Shown one piece after another: positions 49,070 to 58,253 of a stretch of DNA of 64,000 nt; the first letter of the stretch is position 1; each line of letters starts with the position of its first letter. The stretch is taken from NCBI RefSeq assembly GCF_004959925.1, contig NZ_SPUW01000001.1, positions 930,001 through 994,000 of the forward strand, given 5' to 3'. Position numbers and translations under genes: made by a program. The DNA comes from Pseudooceanicola onchidii. Its GTDB lineage: Bacteria; Pseudomonadota; Alphaproteobacteria; Rhodobacterales; Rhodobacteraceae. Under the pieces are notes generated by a model. The model saw nothing but the letters and a program-made list of their open reading frames with translations, made no database searches and had not been told where the DNA came from.

Positions 49070-52011
49070 CGCGGGTATCCGGCGGGCTGATCGACCGGTC
49101 ACGGTCTCTGACCTTCACCTTCAACGGCCAAAGCTATGCGGGCCATCCCGGTGACACGCTGGCCTCGGCCCTGATGGCCAACGGTGTGCGGCTGGTCGGG
49201 CGCAGCTTCAAATACCACCGGCCGCGCGGCATCTTCTCGGCCGGGTCCGAGGAACCCAATGCCCTTGTCACCCTGCGCAGCAGCGCGCGGGCCGAACCCA
49301 ACACCCGCGCCACCGTGGCCGAACTGTATGACGGGCTCGAGGCATCCTCGCAGAACCACGTGGGCCCGCTTGGCTTTGACCTGCTGGCGGTGAACGACCT
49401 CATGGCGCCCTTCTTTGCCGCCGGGTTCTACTACAAGACCTTCATGTGGCCGCGCGCCTTCTGGGAAAGGCTTTACGAGCCGATGATCCGGCGGGCAGCG
49501 GGACTTGGACGGTTGTCGGACCTGCCGGACCCGGACGCCTATGATCGCGGGTACCTGCATTGCGACGTGCTGATCATCGGCGGCGGTGCCGCGGGCCTGA
49601 TGGCGGCGCTGAGCGCCGGGCGGGCCGGGGCGCGGGTGATCCTGGCGGATGAGGATTTCCGTCTGGGCGGCCGTCTGCTGGCCGAAAGCGATCCGATCGA
49701 CGACGCCCCCGCACCCCAATGGGTCGAGCGCGTCGAGGCCGAACTGCGCAGCCTGCCGAACGTCCGCATCCTGACGCGCACGACCGTCTTTGGCGCTTAT
49801 GACCACGGCATCTATGGCGCGGTCGAACGGGTCGCGGATCACCTTGCAACCCCCGGCGACGGTGTGCGCCAGACGCTGTGGCGGATCACTGCGAAGCGGG
49901 CGGTACTGGCGGCGGGCGCCACGGAACGGCATGTGCCCTTCGCCGACAACGACCGCCCCGGCATCCTGCTGTCGGGGGCCATGCGCGCCTATGCCAACCG
50001 CTGGTCGGTCGCGCCTGTGGCTAAGGCCGATGATCCGGTGGCGATCTTCACCACTTGCGACGATGGTCACCGTACCGCGCGCGACCTTCTGGCCAAGGGC
50101 GTCAACCTGATTGGCGTCGTGGATGCCCGGGCGGATGCGCCAGCGGGCAAGGATTACGAGGTCTTCGCGGGTGGGCTGGTGACCGGCACGCGGGGGCGGC
50201 GCGGGCTGACCTCCATCCGGCTGCGCCATGGCGGTCAGGACCGCTGGATCGACTGTACTGCCCTGGGCGTCGCGGGTGGCTGGAACCCCAACGTGCACCT
50301 GGCCTCGCACCATCGCGGGCGGCCGGTGTGGGACGACACGCGCCTGGCCTTCCTGCCCGGTGACGGTGGCCCCGGCGGCCTGATTCCTGCGGGCGCCTGC
50401 GCGGGCAAGGGATCGACCGCGGCGGCCCTCGCCGACGGTGCGGCCGCGGCCGAAACGGCCCTCACCGCGCTTGGCATCACGGCCCGGACGCCTGACATGC
50501 CGCGCGCCGAAGACCACGCCGACCGCCCCTCGGCCATCTGGCACGTGCCGGGCAAGGGGCGGGCCTGGGTCGATTTCCAGAACGATGTGACGGTGAAGGA
50601 TATCCAGCTTTCGCACAAAGAGAATATGCGTTCTGTCGAGCACATGAAGCGGTGGACCACCCTTGGCATGGCGACCGACCAGGGCAAGACGTCGAACGTC
50701 ACGGCCCTTGCTGTCATGGCTGAAATGACAGAACGATCAATTCCGCAAACCGGCACCACGATCTTCCGTCCGCCCTATACCGGCGTCTCTCTCGGCGTGC
50801 TGGGCGGCGGCGACACGGGGGCGGATTTCCGTCCGCGCCGCCTGACCCCGACGCATCACTGGGCCGAAACCCAAGGCGCAGTCTTTGTCGAGGTGGGCCC
50901 CTGGATGCGCGCCCAGTACTTTCCGCAGCCCGGAGAGACCCACTGGCGCCAGTCCGTCGACCGAGAGGCGCTGGCGGTCCGGGCGGGCGTCGGTCTGTGC
51001 GACGTGACGACCCTGGGCAAGATCGATGTGCAGGGGGCAGACGCGAGGGACTTCCTGAACCGTGTCTATGCCAACATGATGGGGACGCTGCAGGTCGGCC
51101 GCACCCGCTATGGCCTGATGCTGCGCGAGGACGGCACGCTGTTTGACGACGGCACCTGCGCCCGGCTGGCCGAGGATCACTACGTGGTGACCACGACCAC
51201 CGCCAACGCGGGCGCGGTCTATCGCAACATGGAATTCGCCCGACAGTGCCTCTGGCCCGATCTGGACGTGCAGCTGATCTCGACCACCGACGCCTGGGCG
51301 CAGATCGCCGTGGCAGGGCCGAAATCGCGGCAGCTTCTGACACGGATCACCGACGGCGCCGATCTGTCGAACGCGGCCTTTCCCTTCATGGCCTGCGCCA
51401 ACCTGACCGTCTGCGGCGGGCTGCGCGCACGGCTGTTCCGGATCTCGTTCTCGGGGGAACTGGCCTATGAAATCGCCGTGCCCGCCCGCTATGGCGCGGC
51501 CCTGATGCAGCGGCTGATGGAGGAGGGCGCGGATCTGGGCGTCACCCCCTATGGCACCGAAACGCTTGCGGTGTTGCGGATCGAAAAGGGTCACGCCGCC
51601 GGGGCCGAGCTGAACGGCCAGACCACCGCACAGATGCTGGGACTGGGGCGGATGGTGTCGGCCAAGAAGGACAGCATCGGGGCCGTCATGTCGCGCCGCG
51701 AAGGGCTGGCCGCCGACACCCGCCGCCTTGTCGGGCTGGTGCCCGTCGATCCGGCGCAGAAGGTCACCGCCGGGGCGCATCTGTTCACCAAAGGCGCGGT
51801 GCAGAATACGGTGACCGACCAGGGCTGGATCACCTCGGCCTGCCATTCGCCACACCTGGGCCATGCGATCGGGCTTGGCTTTCTTGAACATGGTGACACC
51901 CGGATCGGAGAGATCATCACCGCCGCCAACCCGCTTGAAGGTCAGGAGGTCGCCCTGCGTGTCGCTTCGGCCCATTTCGTCGACCCTGAGGGAGAGCGCC
52001 TTCGTGACTGA
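49066..52011 (+). CDS. soxA: Sarcosine oxidase alpha subunit (SoxA)
   Basis: A 981-residue subunit. An N-terminal 2Fe-2S-ferredoxin-like fold without the cluster (~1-100) is followed by an NAD-binding Rossmann domain (IIGGGAAGLMAALSAGRAG, ~170-188), a linker, and a C-terminal folate-binding GcvT-like domain (~600-975). It hosts NAD+ and the tetrahydrofolate site that captures the sarcosine methyl carbon. The length matches other SoxA proteins (960-1000). Stop overlaps the soxG start region. Confidence 0.93.
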   Translation: MTRVSGGLIDRSRSLTFTFNGQSYAGHPGDTLASALMANGVRLVGRSFKYHRPRGIFSAGSEEPNALVTLRSSARAEPNTRATVAELYDGLEASSQNHVGPLGFDLLAVNDLMAPFFAAGFYYKTFMWPRAFWERLYEPMIRRAAGLGRLSDLPDPDAYDRGYLHCDVLIIGGGAAGLMAALSAGRAGARVILADEDFRLGGRLLAESDPIDDAPAPQWVERVEAELRSLPNVRILTRTTVFGAYDHGIYGAVERVADHLATPGDGVRQTLWRITAKRAVLAAGATERHVPFADNDRPGILLSGAMRAYANRWSVAPVAKADDPVAIFTTCDDGHRTARDLLAKGVNLIGVVDARADAPAGKDYEVFAGGLVTGTRGRRGLTSIRLRHGGQDRWIDCTALGVAGGWNPNVHLASHHRGRPVWDDTRLAFLPGDGGPGGLIPAGACAGKGSTAAALADGAAAAETALTALGITARTPDMPRAEDHADRPSAIWHVPGKGRAWVDFQNDVTVKDIQLSHKENMRSVEHMKRWTTLGMATDQGKTSNVTALAVMAEMTERSIPQTGTTIFRPPYTGVSLGVLGGGDTGADFRPRRLTPTHHWAETQGAVFVEVGPWMRAQYFPQPGETHWRQSVDREALAVRAGVGLCDVTTLGKIDVQGADARDFLNRVYANMMGTLQVGRTRYGLMLREDGTLFDDGTCARLAEDHYVVTTTTANAGAVYRNMEFARQCLWPDLDVQLISTTDAWAQIAVAGPKSRQLLTRITDGADLSNAAFPFMACANLTVCGGLRARLFRISFSGELAYEIAVPARYGAALMQRLMEEGADLGVTPYGTETLAVLRIEKGHAAGAELNGQTTAQMLGLGRMVSAKKDSIGAVMSRREGLAADTRRLVGLVPVDPAQKVTAGAHLFTKGAVQNTVTDQGWITSACHSPHLGHAIGLGFLEHGDTRIGEIITAANPLEGQEVALRVASAHFVDPEGERLRD

Positions 52012-52540
52012 CCTGACCCCGACCTGCGCCCTGGGCGCGACCACCCCGCGCAGCCTGCGCCTCGGCGCCTTTGGCCTGACCGAATGCCCCGAGGTGGCGC
52101 TGGCCTCGCTTGCGCTGCGGCGGGATGCACCACGGCCCGACGCGACCCTGCCGGAAGCCGGATTTTGGGCCGAAACCGCGCTTGGCACCGCGCTCTGGAC
52201 CGGTCCCGACCAGTGGATGATCGAAGGCCCCGGTCTGGCCGACACCGATTTCGCGGCGCAGGTCGCGCACAGGGCCCCGGGGTGTTCGGTCACGGACCAG
52301 ACCGACGGCTGGGTGCTGTTCGATCTGTCCGGCCCGGTCGAGCGGGTGCTGGAACGCGCCGTGAACCTCGATCCGGCCCGGCTGGCACCGGGGCAGGCGC
52401 TGCGCAGCGTGATCGACCACATGCCTGTCCTGCTTGTCCGACGCGCGCCGGACCGCCTGGGGATCTGGGGCATGCGGTCCTCGGCCGAAAGCCTCTGGCA
52501 CGCGCTCGAGCGCATGCTGGCGCATCTGTCTGCCCGCTAA
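52004..52540 (+). CDS. soxG: Sarcosine oxidase gamma subunit (SoxG)
   Basis: A 178-residue subunit of the GcvT-like SoxG family (e.g. CSVTDQTDGWVLFDLSGP, MPVLLVRRAPDRLGIWGMRSSAESLW). The start is a GTG at 52004 after GGGAGAG, overlapping the soxA stop by eight bases; the frame is open upstream but inside soxA. It completes the heterotetrameric sarcosine oxidase together with soxB, soxD and soxA. Confidence 0.88.
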   Translation: MTDLTPTCALGATTPRSLRLGAFGLTECPEVALASLALRRDAPRPDATLPEAGFWAETALGTALWTGPDQWMIEGPGLADTDFAAQVAHRAPGCSVTDQTDGWVLFDLSGPVERVLERAVNLDPARLAPGQALRSVIDHMPVLLVRRAPDRLGIWGMRSSAESLWHALERMLAHLSAR

Positions 52541-52558
52541 GTTCACAAGGGATCCGGA

Positions 52559-53443
52559 ATGAACACCTATTGCCTGACGGTCGCCTGTCCGACCGCCCGT
52601 GGAATCGTCGCCGCCATCGCCACCCTGCTGGCGGAGGAAGGCTGCAACATCGTCGACAGCTCTCAGTTCGACGATCTCGAAACCGGTCGCTTTTTCATGC
52701 GCGTCAGCTTCACCTCGGACACCGGCGCCTCGCTGGACCGGATCGCGGCCCGGTTCGCCCCGGTGGCGGCCCGGTTCGACATGACCCACGCCTTCCACGA
52801 CGAGGCCACCAAGATGAAGGTGGTCATCATGGTGTCGCGTTTCGGGCATTGCCTGAACGATCTGCTCTACCGCTGGCGGATCGGCGCCCTGCCGGTCGAC
52901 ATCACCGCCGTGATCTCGAATCACATGGACTATCAGAAGCTTGTCGTGAACCACGACATTCCCTTCCACTGTATCCCCGTGACCCGGGCGAACAAGCCTC
53001 AGGCCGAGGCGCAGATCATGCAGGTGGTCGAGGAGACAGGTGCCGAGCTGATCGTGCTGGCCCGCTACATGCAGATCCTCAGCGATGAGATGTGCCAGAA
53101 GATGTCGGGCCGGATCATCAACATCCACCATTCATTCCTGCCATCCTTCAAGGGCGCGAACCCCTACAAGCAGGCCTACGAGAGGGGGGTGAAGCTGATC
53201 GGCGCGACCTCGCACTATGTCACCGCCGACCTCGACGAAGGCCCGATCATCGAACAGGACACCGTCCGCGTCACCCATGCCCAGTCACCGGGCGATTACG
53301 TGTCGCTTGGCCGTGATGTCGAAGCGTCGGTGCTGGCCCGCGCGATCCACGCCCATGCCCACCACCGGGTCTTTCTGAACGGCACCAAGACCGTGGTCTT
53401 CCCCGCCTCTCCGCGTGGCTTCGCGTCGGAACGGATGGGGTAG
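52559..53443 (+). CDS. purU: Formyltetrahydrofolate deformylase (PurU)
   Basis: A 294-residue enzyme with an N-terminal ACT domain (~1-80) and a formyltransferase-like catalytic domain (NIHHSFLPSFKGANPY at ~196-211, with the catalytic His and the later Asp in TADLDEGPII). It hydrolyses 10-formyl-THF to THF and formate. Eighteen bases after soxG, it recycles folate loaded with the sarcosine methyl group. A strong hairpin follows. Confidence 0.93.
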   Translation: MNTYCLTVACPTARGIVAAIATLLAEEGCNIVDSSQFDDLETGRFFMRVSFTSDTGASLDRIAARFAPVAARFDMTHAFHDEATKMKVVIMVSRFGHCLNDLLYRWRIGALPVDITAVISNHMDYQKLVVNHDIPFHCIPVTRANKPQAEAQIMQVVEETGAELIVLARYMQILSDEMCQKMSGRIINIHHSFLPSFKGANPYKQAYERGVKLIGATSHYVTADLDEGPIIEQDTVRVTHAQSPGDYVSLGRDVEASVLARAIHAHAHHRVFLNGTKTVVFPASPRGFASERMG

Positions 53444-53447
53444 GCAC

Positions 53448-53483
53448 GGGCGCGGGGCAGGGCAACGGCCCGCCCCCGCGCCC
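53448..53483 (+). terminator. Hairpin at the end of the sox-purU operon
   Basis: GGGCGCGGGG and CCCCGCGCCC form a perfect 10-bp stem with a 16-base loop that itself can pair (GGGC/GCCC). It begins five bases after the purU stop. No T-run follows, so termination may be Rho-assisted. Confidence 0.6.
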
Positions 53484-53653
53484 GCCGCATCACGTTTGAA
53501 GCCGAAGGGCCTGATGCAGGCTGATGGTCCGGTCGCCGCGATACCGGTGTGACCAAGCCCCCCACGCGCTGCCATGCCGCGGTGACCGCAACGCCTTCCA
53601 AATTGGGCCGGGGCGCGGTAGGCAGTCCAATCCTTGAAGAGATTGGGCAGCTC

Positions 53654-54196
53654 ATGGCGCAGAAAGCCACCATCTATAAAATCGAATTGTCGGTCTCGGA
53701 CATGGACCGGCACTATTACGAAACGCACCGCCTGACCGTGGCGCGCCATCCGTCGGAAACCGACGAACGGCTGATGGTCCGCGTGATCGCCTTCGCCCTG
53801 AACGCGCATGAGCAGCTTGAGCTGGCCAAGGGCCTGTCCACCGACGACGAGCCCGACATCTGGCGCAAGAGCCTGAGCGGCGAGATCGACCTGTGGATCT
53901 CCTTGGGCCTGCCGAGCGAGAAGGTCATCCGCCAGTCCTGCAACAAGGCCGCCGAGGTCATCGTCTATGCCTACGGCCGCACGGCCGAAACCTGGTGGGA
54001 CAGGACAAAGGGGGCCACCACCCGGTTCGACAATCTGCGGGTGCTGCACCTCGGGGTGGACGACACCGAAGCGCTGGCCGCATTGGCCAGCCGGTCGATG
54101 AAGCTGCAGATCAACATCCAGGAAGGCGAGGTCATGGTCGCGATGGACGACACCGTGATCTACCTGACGCCAGACACATGGAAGGGCACGGCCTGA
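53654..54196 (+). CDS. YaeQ-family protein
   Basis: A 180-residue YaeQ-family protein (MAQKATIYKIELSVSDMDR start; LNAHEQLELAKGLS; EIDLWISLGLPSE). YaeQ has a PD-(D/E)XK nuclease-like fold; its role is unclear and the E. coli homologue was once linked to transcription antitermination. The ATG at 53654 is inside a longer open frame from 53549. The 170 bases before it hold no other gene. It seems a stand-alone gene. Confidence 0.87.
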   Translation: MAQKATIYKIELSVSDMDRHYYETHRLTVARHPSETDERLMVRVIAFALNAHEQLELAKGLSTDDEPDIWRKSLSGEIDLWISLGLPSEKVIRQSCNKAAEVIVYAYGRTAETWWDRTKGATTRFDNLRVLHLGVDDTEALAALASRSMKLQINIQEGEVMVAMDDTVIYLTPDTWKGTA

Positions 54197-54500
54197 CGAT
54201 CTGCCAGGGGGATCCAGGTTTGGACGCTTGCCCTGGCCCGCCGGTATCCCTGCCGCCCAGGATCGCCAACAAGACACCGCCCATCCCGTGCGGTATGACC
54301 GACACGGGCGTCATTTTCGCACCTAGGTCTGCGATGTGGCGAGAGAAGATCAGGCGCGCGCGGTCCTGCGGATCGGTGACGATCAGGGGCGCGTTTTGCG
54401 ACCAATCATGGGAAGGTGAGAGCTTTGACCAAAGCGGTCGCAACCACCCACGGCGAGTGGTCGGGGTTGGTTTCTCGGCACCTGTCAGGAGATAGCCATG
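54197..54500. other. Gap between yaeQ-family gene and tRNA-Glu; no supported gene
   Basis: About 300 bases with no recognisable gene. Frames on both strands stay open in parts (one minus-strand frame of ~100 codons runs from 54443 to 54132), but none has a ribosome-binding site plus a family resemblance, and that frame overlaps the end of the yaeQ-family gene. It might be a decayed gene next to the tRNA; I see no attachment-site repeat. Confidence 0.4.
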
Positions 54501-54575
54501 GCAGCCCGTAGGGGAATCGAACCCCTCTTTCCAGGTTGAAAACCTGGCGTCCTAACCGATAGACGAACGGGCCGC
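54501..54575 (-). tRNA. tRNA-Glu (anticodon UUC)
   Basis: On the minus strand a 75-base cloverleaf begins GGCCCGTTCG and ends with encoded CCA. The acceptor stem GGCCCGT/ACGGGCT pairs with one G-U; the anticodon arm CCAGG-TTTTCAA-CCTGG presents UUC; the T arm is GAGGGGTTCGATTCCCCT, with GTTCGAT conserved. It is a single gene with no rRNA nearby. Confidence 0.95.
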
Positions 54576-54706
54576 GCTTGGCGTGAGGCGGTGTTTAGGC
54601 AAAGCGCCGATCCACCGCAAGGGGAAATTTTCGCGTTTTTGAAGATTTTCTTTCAAGCTGCTCCCAAAGCGGGTCAGCCAATGGGAAGAGCCAACAAAAC
54701 AAGGGG

Positions 54707-56449
54707 TCACGCGACGGGCGCCGCATCCTCCAGTCGCATCTGAACGCTTTGCCGACCACCCCAGGTGTTGATCTCAAGCCGCCCGGCCAGGTGGAATCTC
54801 TTGCCCGAGCGTTCCGACAGGGCGGGGCCGATCGGTCCGTCGAAGGCGCCAAAGCAGATCGCGTCCAGTGACGCGCCCAGCCCGTCGCCGAACCGCAGCT
54901 TCAGATGGCTTTCCCCGACCCGCTTAGCAAAGCTCACGGTGACATCGGGAAAGGCGAAGCGCGGGGCAGAGGCGCCTGCGCCGAAGGGACCCGCCGCCTC
55001 GATCGACCGGATCAGGTCGACCGTCGCGCCGCCGGGCATCAAGAGCCCGTCCAGGCGCAGATCCGCCGCGCCGCCCAGCCCGGCGCCCTGTTTCGCCAGA
55101 AGCTCGCTCAGCCGCGCCATGGCGGGCTCCAGCAGGTCACGCGCGACGGTCAGGCCCGCCGCCATCTTGTGCCCGCCACCCTTGATCAGCTGCCCCTCGG
55201 CCGCCAGCCGCTGGATCGAGGCGCCAAGGTCCACGCCCGCCACCGACCGGCCCGATCCCTTGCCCTCGTCGCCGTCCAGCCCGATGACCACGGCAGGCCG
55301 GTTCGTGGCCTCTTTCAGGCGCGAGGCGACGATGCCCACGACGCCCGGATGCCAGCCTTCGCCCGCCGCCCAGACCAGCGGCGCGTCCAAGCCCCGCTCC
55401 TCGGCCTGCGCCAGCGCGGCGGCGGTCACATTGGCCTCGATCTCGCGCCGTTCGGCGTTCAGATCGTTCAGCCGGTCCGCCATGGCGGCGGCCTCGTGCG
55501 GGTCTGTGCAGGACAGAAGCCGCGCCCCCAGGTCCGCCTTGCCGATCCGCCCACCCGCGTTGATCCGCGGGCCCAGCAGGTAACCGAGGTGATAGGCCGC
55601 AGGCGCCGTATCCATCCGCGCCACATCCGCCAGCGCCGCCAGCCCGGGCCGGGCGCGCCGCCCCATGACGACCAGCCCCTGCCGGACAAAGGCGCGGTTC
55701 ACCCCGATCAGCGGCGCCACATCGGCCACCGTGGCCAGCGCCACCAGGTCCAGCATCGACATCAGGTCCGGAAGCCCCTTGGCCCCGTCCTCGCGGGCCT
55801 GCCGGTTCGCCTCCACCAGCATCAGAAAGACCACGGCCGCCGCGCACAGATGCGCCAGCGCCCCGTCCTCGTCCTGGCGGTTGGGGTTCACGCAGGCGAC
55901 GCAGTCGGGCAGGGTCTCTCCGCCCAGGTGGTGGTCCAGGATCACCACGTCGCACCCCGCCGCGGCCACCGGTTCGTGGCTCAATGTCCCGCAGTCGACA
56001 CAGACGATCAGGTCATGCGCCGCCCCCAGCTCCTGCATGGCGGGCACGTTCGGCCCATAGCCCTCGTCGATCCGGTCGGGCACATAAAGCGTCGCCTCGC
56101 GCCCCATCTGGCGCAGCCAGTCGATCAGCAGCGCGGCCGAGGTGCCGCCGTCCACGTCGTAATCCGCAAAGACGGCAATCCTCTCGCGCCCCTTCACGGC
56201 CCGCAGGAACCGCGCCGCTGCGGCCTCCATGTCCCGAAGGGATCGCGGATCGGGCAGCAGGTCGCGCAGCGAGGGGGCGAGGAAGGCCTCGGCCTCTGCC
56301 GCATTGACCCCGCGCCGGGCCAGCACCTGGGCCAGGGCCCGGTCCAGCCCGGTGGCCTGCGACAGGGCCTCGGCCGCGCGGTCGATCTCGACCGGCGGGC
56401 CGACCCACCTGCGCCCCAGGAGAGAGGAGGATACACCCAGGAAATCCAT
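54707..56449 (-). CDS. recJ: Single-stranded-DNA-specific exonuclease RecJ
   Basis: A 580-residue DHH-family 5'-3' nuclease used in recombination and repair. The DHH-domain motifs are present: ADYDVDGG (~94-101, here GG where many have GT), CVDCG and LDHHLGGE, and the DHHA1 motif KGGGHKMAAGL at ~435. Length is typical. The homoserine dehydrogenase gene lies upstream on the same strand with a 78-base gap holding a hairpin element. Confidence 0.93.
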   Translation of the reverse strand: MDFLGVSSSLLGRRWVGPPVEIDRAAEALSQATGLDRALAQVLARRGVNAAEAEAFLAPSLRDLLPDPRSLRDMEAAAARFLRAVKGRERIAVFADYDVDGGTSAALLIDWLRQMGREATLYVPDRIDEGYGPNVPAMQELGAAHDLIVCVDCGTLSHEPVAAAGCDVVILDHHLGGETLPDCVACVNPNRQDEDGALAHLCAAAVVFLMLVEANRQAREDGAKGLPDLMSMLDLVALATVADVAPLIGVNRAFVRQGLVVMGRRARPGLAALADVARMDTAPAAYHLGYLLGPRINAGGRIGKADLGARLLSCTDPHEAAAMADRLNDLNAERREIEANVTAAALAQAEERGLDAPLVWAAGEGWHPGVVGIVASRLKEATNRPAVVIGLDGDEGKGSGRSVAGVDLGASIQRLAAEGQLIKGGGHKMAAGLTVARDLLEPAMARLSELLAKQGAGLGGAADLRLDGLLMPGGATVDLIRSIEAAGPFGAGASAPRFAFPDVTVSFAKRVGESHLKLRFGDGLGASLDAICFGAFDGPIGPALSERSGKRFHLAGRLEINTWGGRQSVQMRLEDAAPVA

Positions 56450-56470
56450 CAGGTCAGAAGCTCCCCTGCT

Positions 56471-56500
56471 TCATCTTGCCAGAAATACTCCCGCCGGAGG
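56471..56500 (-). repeat. Short hairpin element between hom and recJ
   Basis: On the minus strand CTCCGGCGGGAG is followed by TATTTCTGGCAAGATGAAG. The first 12 bases form a small hairpin (CTCC/GGAG), followed by a T-rich stretch. I recall near-identical intergenic elements scattered through Rhodobacterales genomes, often at 3' ends of genes; it may act as terminator or processing site for hom. Confidence 0.45.
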
Positions 56501-56527
56501 CCTCCCGCAGGCGCCCCCCGCGCGGCC

Positions 56528-57814
56528 TCAGACCTCTTCGATGCGGATCGCCACGGGCGTGCCCTCGACGACACCGGTGCGGTCCATCGCCGACAGCGCC
56601 CGGTCCAGCGCGTCGCGCTGCGTCTTGTGCGTCACGATCAGCACCGGCGCGCCATCGCCTTCGTGGTCGTACTGGCGCATCCGGTAGATCGAGATCCCGG
56701 CCTCGCCCAGCACGGTCGCCACCTTGGCCAGCGCACCCGGTTTGTCCTGCAGCATCATGCGCAGGTAATAGGCGGCTGGCGTGCCGGATTTCGCCGGAGT
56801 CGCTTCGATCAGGCTGCCCGCAGGCTGGCCGAAGACCGGCAGGCGGACACCGCGCGCGATGTCGCAGACGTCCGCCATCACGGCCGAGGCCGTCGGCCCT
56901 TCGCCTGCGCCCGGTCCGCGCAGCACGATCTGCTGCACCGCATCGCCCTCAAGCACCACCATGTTCGTCCCACCCTCCAGCTGTCCAAGCGGGGAGGTCG
57001 CGGGCACAAGGCAGGGCGACATCCGCTGTTCCAGCCCGCGCCCGGTCATCCGCGCGACGCCCAGAAGCTTGATCCGATAGCCCATGTCGGCGGCGGCGCG
57101 GATGTCCTCGATCGTCAGGCGGCCGATGCCCTCCAGCTCCATCGCGGCGAAATTCACCTGCGTGCCAAAGGCGGCGGCGGCCAGGATCGACAGCTTGTGG
57201 CCCGCGTCGATCCCGCCCACGTCCAGGTTCGGATCAGCCTCGAGATAACCAAGCTGGTTGGCTTCCTCGAAGACCGTCTCATAGGGCAGCCCCGCGCTTT
57301 CCATCCGGGTCAGGATATAGTTGCAGGTGCCGTTCATCACGCCCATGACGCGGGTGATCTGGTTGCCCGCAAGGCCTTCGATCAGCGACTTCACCACCGG
57401 GATGCCGCCCGCCACGGCGGCCTCGTAGCGGATCACGCGGCCGTTCGCCTCGGCCAGCTCTGCCAGGGCCTGACCATGCACGGCCAGCATCGCCTTGTTG
57501 GCGGTCACCACGTCCTTGCCGGCCTTCAGTGCGGCTTCGGTGGCGGCCTTGGCGGGCCCGTCCGATCCGCCCATCAGTTCGACGAAGACATCGACATCGT
57601 CGCGGGTGGCGAGGGTGACGGGATCGTCTTCCCAGGCATAGCCATCCAGCGGCACGCCGCGATCCTTGTCACGGGTGCGGGCCGACACCGCCGAGATCTC
57701 GATCCGCTGGCCGGTGCGTGTGGACAGCATCTCTGCCTCGCGCCGGATGATCTTGACCACCCCCACGCCGACCGTGCCCAGCCCCGCGATACCCAAACGC
57801 AACGTGCCGCTCAT
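56528..57814 (-). CDS. hom: Homoserine dehydrogenase
   Basis: A 428-residue enzyme that reduces aspartate semialdehyde to homoserine on the way to threonine and methionine. The NAD(P)-binding site GLGTVGVGV (~11-19), the homoserine dehydrogenase signature around GYLEADPNLDVGGIDAGHK (~193-211) and a C-terminal ACT domain (~350-425) are present, indicating feedback control by threonine or another amino acid. It is a monofunctional enzyme without aspartokinase domain. Confidence 0.94.
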   Translation of the reverse strand: MSGTLRLGIAGLGTVGVGVVKIIRREAEMLSTRTGQRIEISAVSARTRDKDRGVPLDGYAWEDDPVTLATRDDVDVFVELMGGSDGPAKAATEAALKAGKDVVTANKAMLAVHGQALAELAEANGRVIRYEAAVAGGIPVVKSLIEGLAGNQITRVMGVMNGTCNYILTRMESAGLPYETVFEEANQLGYLEADPNLDVGGIDAGHKLSILAAAAFGTQVNFAAMELEGIGRLTIEDIRAAADMGYRIKLLGVARMTGRGLEQRMSPCLVPATSPLGQLEGGTNMVVLEGDAVQQIVLRGPGAGEGPTASAVMADVCDIARGVRLPVFGQPAGSLIEATPAKSGTPAAYYLRMMLQDKPGALAKVATVLGEAGISIYRMRQYDHEGDGAPVLIVTHKTQRDALDRALSAMDRTGVVEGTPVAIRIEEV

Positions 57815-57919
57815 TCCCGCTCACTCCGCCTTAAATGTTGTCTAGGCGGCTCTAGCGGTTTCGCGCCGACCGTGCAACGCGCCATTGGCCGCGCGGGTCG
57901 GCCGTGGGCGTTCTGGGGT

Positions 57920-58159
57920 CTACTGCGACCGAAGGCGCGCCGCCCGGGCGCGAAGTGCTGCGGCGCGCGCGGTCAGCGCGGCGTCATCGCCGTCCTCGAT
58001 CCGGGGATCTTCGGTGCGGGCCAGAAGATCGGGCAGGGGGGCCAGCGGCGGGTAGGGGCCGTCCAGCTCTGATGCGGGGATGTCGCGCGACAGATCGGGG
58101 AATTCGGCGCAGCCCGCGCCCGCCAGAAGCGTCAGAACCACAAGGCTGCGGATGATCAT
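57920..58159 (-). CDS. Small putative lipoprotein
   Basis: A 79-residue protein with a lipoprotein signal: basic MIIR start, hydrophobic stretch and lipobox LAGAGC (Cys17). The mature part is short, Asp/Pro-rich then Ala/Arg-rich, with no domain I recognise. GGGAGA precedes the ATG. The neighbouring hom gene is 105 bases downstream on the same strand. Confidence 0.75.
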   Translation of the reverse strand: MIIRSLVVLTLLAGAGCAEFPDLSRDIPASELDGPYPPLAPLPDLLARTEDPRIEDGDDAALTARAAALRARAARLRSQ

Positions 58160-58222
58160 GGCATTCTCCCGTCAATCGCGTCGGACCCTGCCGCATCGGG
58201 CGCGCGGGGGCAAGCGGCCTTG

Positions 58223-58242
58223 ATCTGAACAAGCGTTCAGAT
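58223..58242. promoter_or_regulatory. Perfect inverted repeat, probable TetR operator
   Basis: ATCTGAAC-AAGC-GTTCAGAT, perfect 8-bp arms around a 4-base centre, lies 11 bases before the ATG of the TetR-family gene. Its size and place fit autorepression by that regulator. It could also act on the divergent lipoprotein gene. Confidence 0.7.
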
Positions 58243-58253
58243 ACAACGGACCA

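Noticed and set aside
54197-54500. Integration site or genomic island boundary at tRNA-Glu
   Set aside because: No integrase gene, no direct repeat of the tRNA 3' end and no change in gene type or composition around it.
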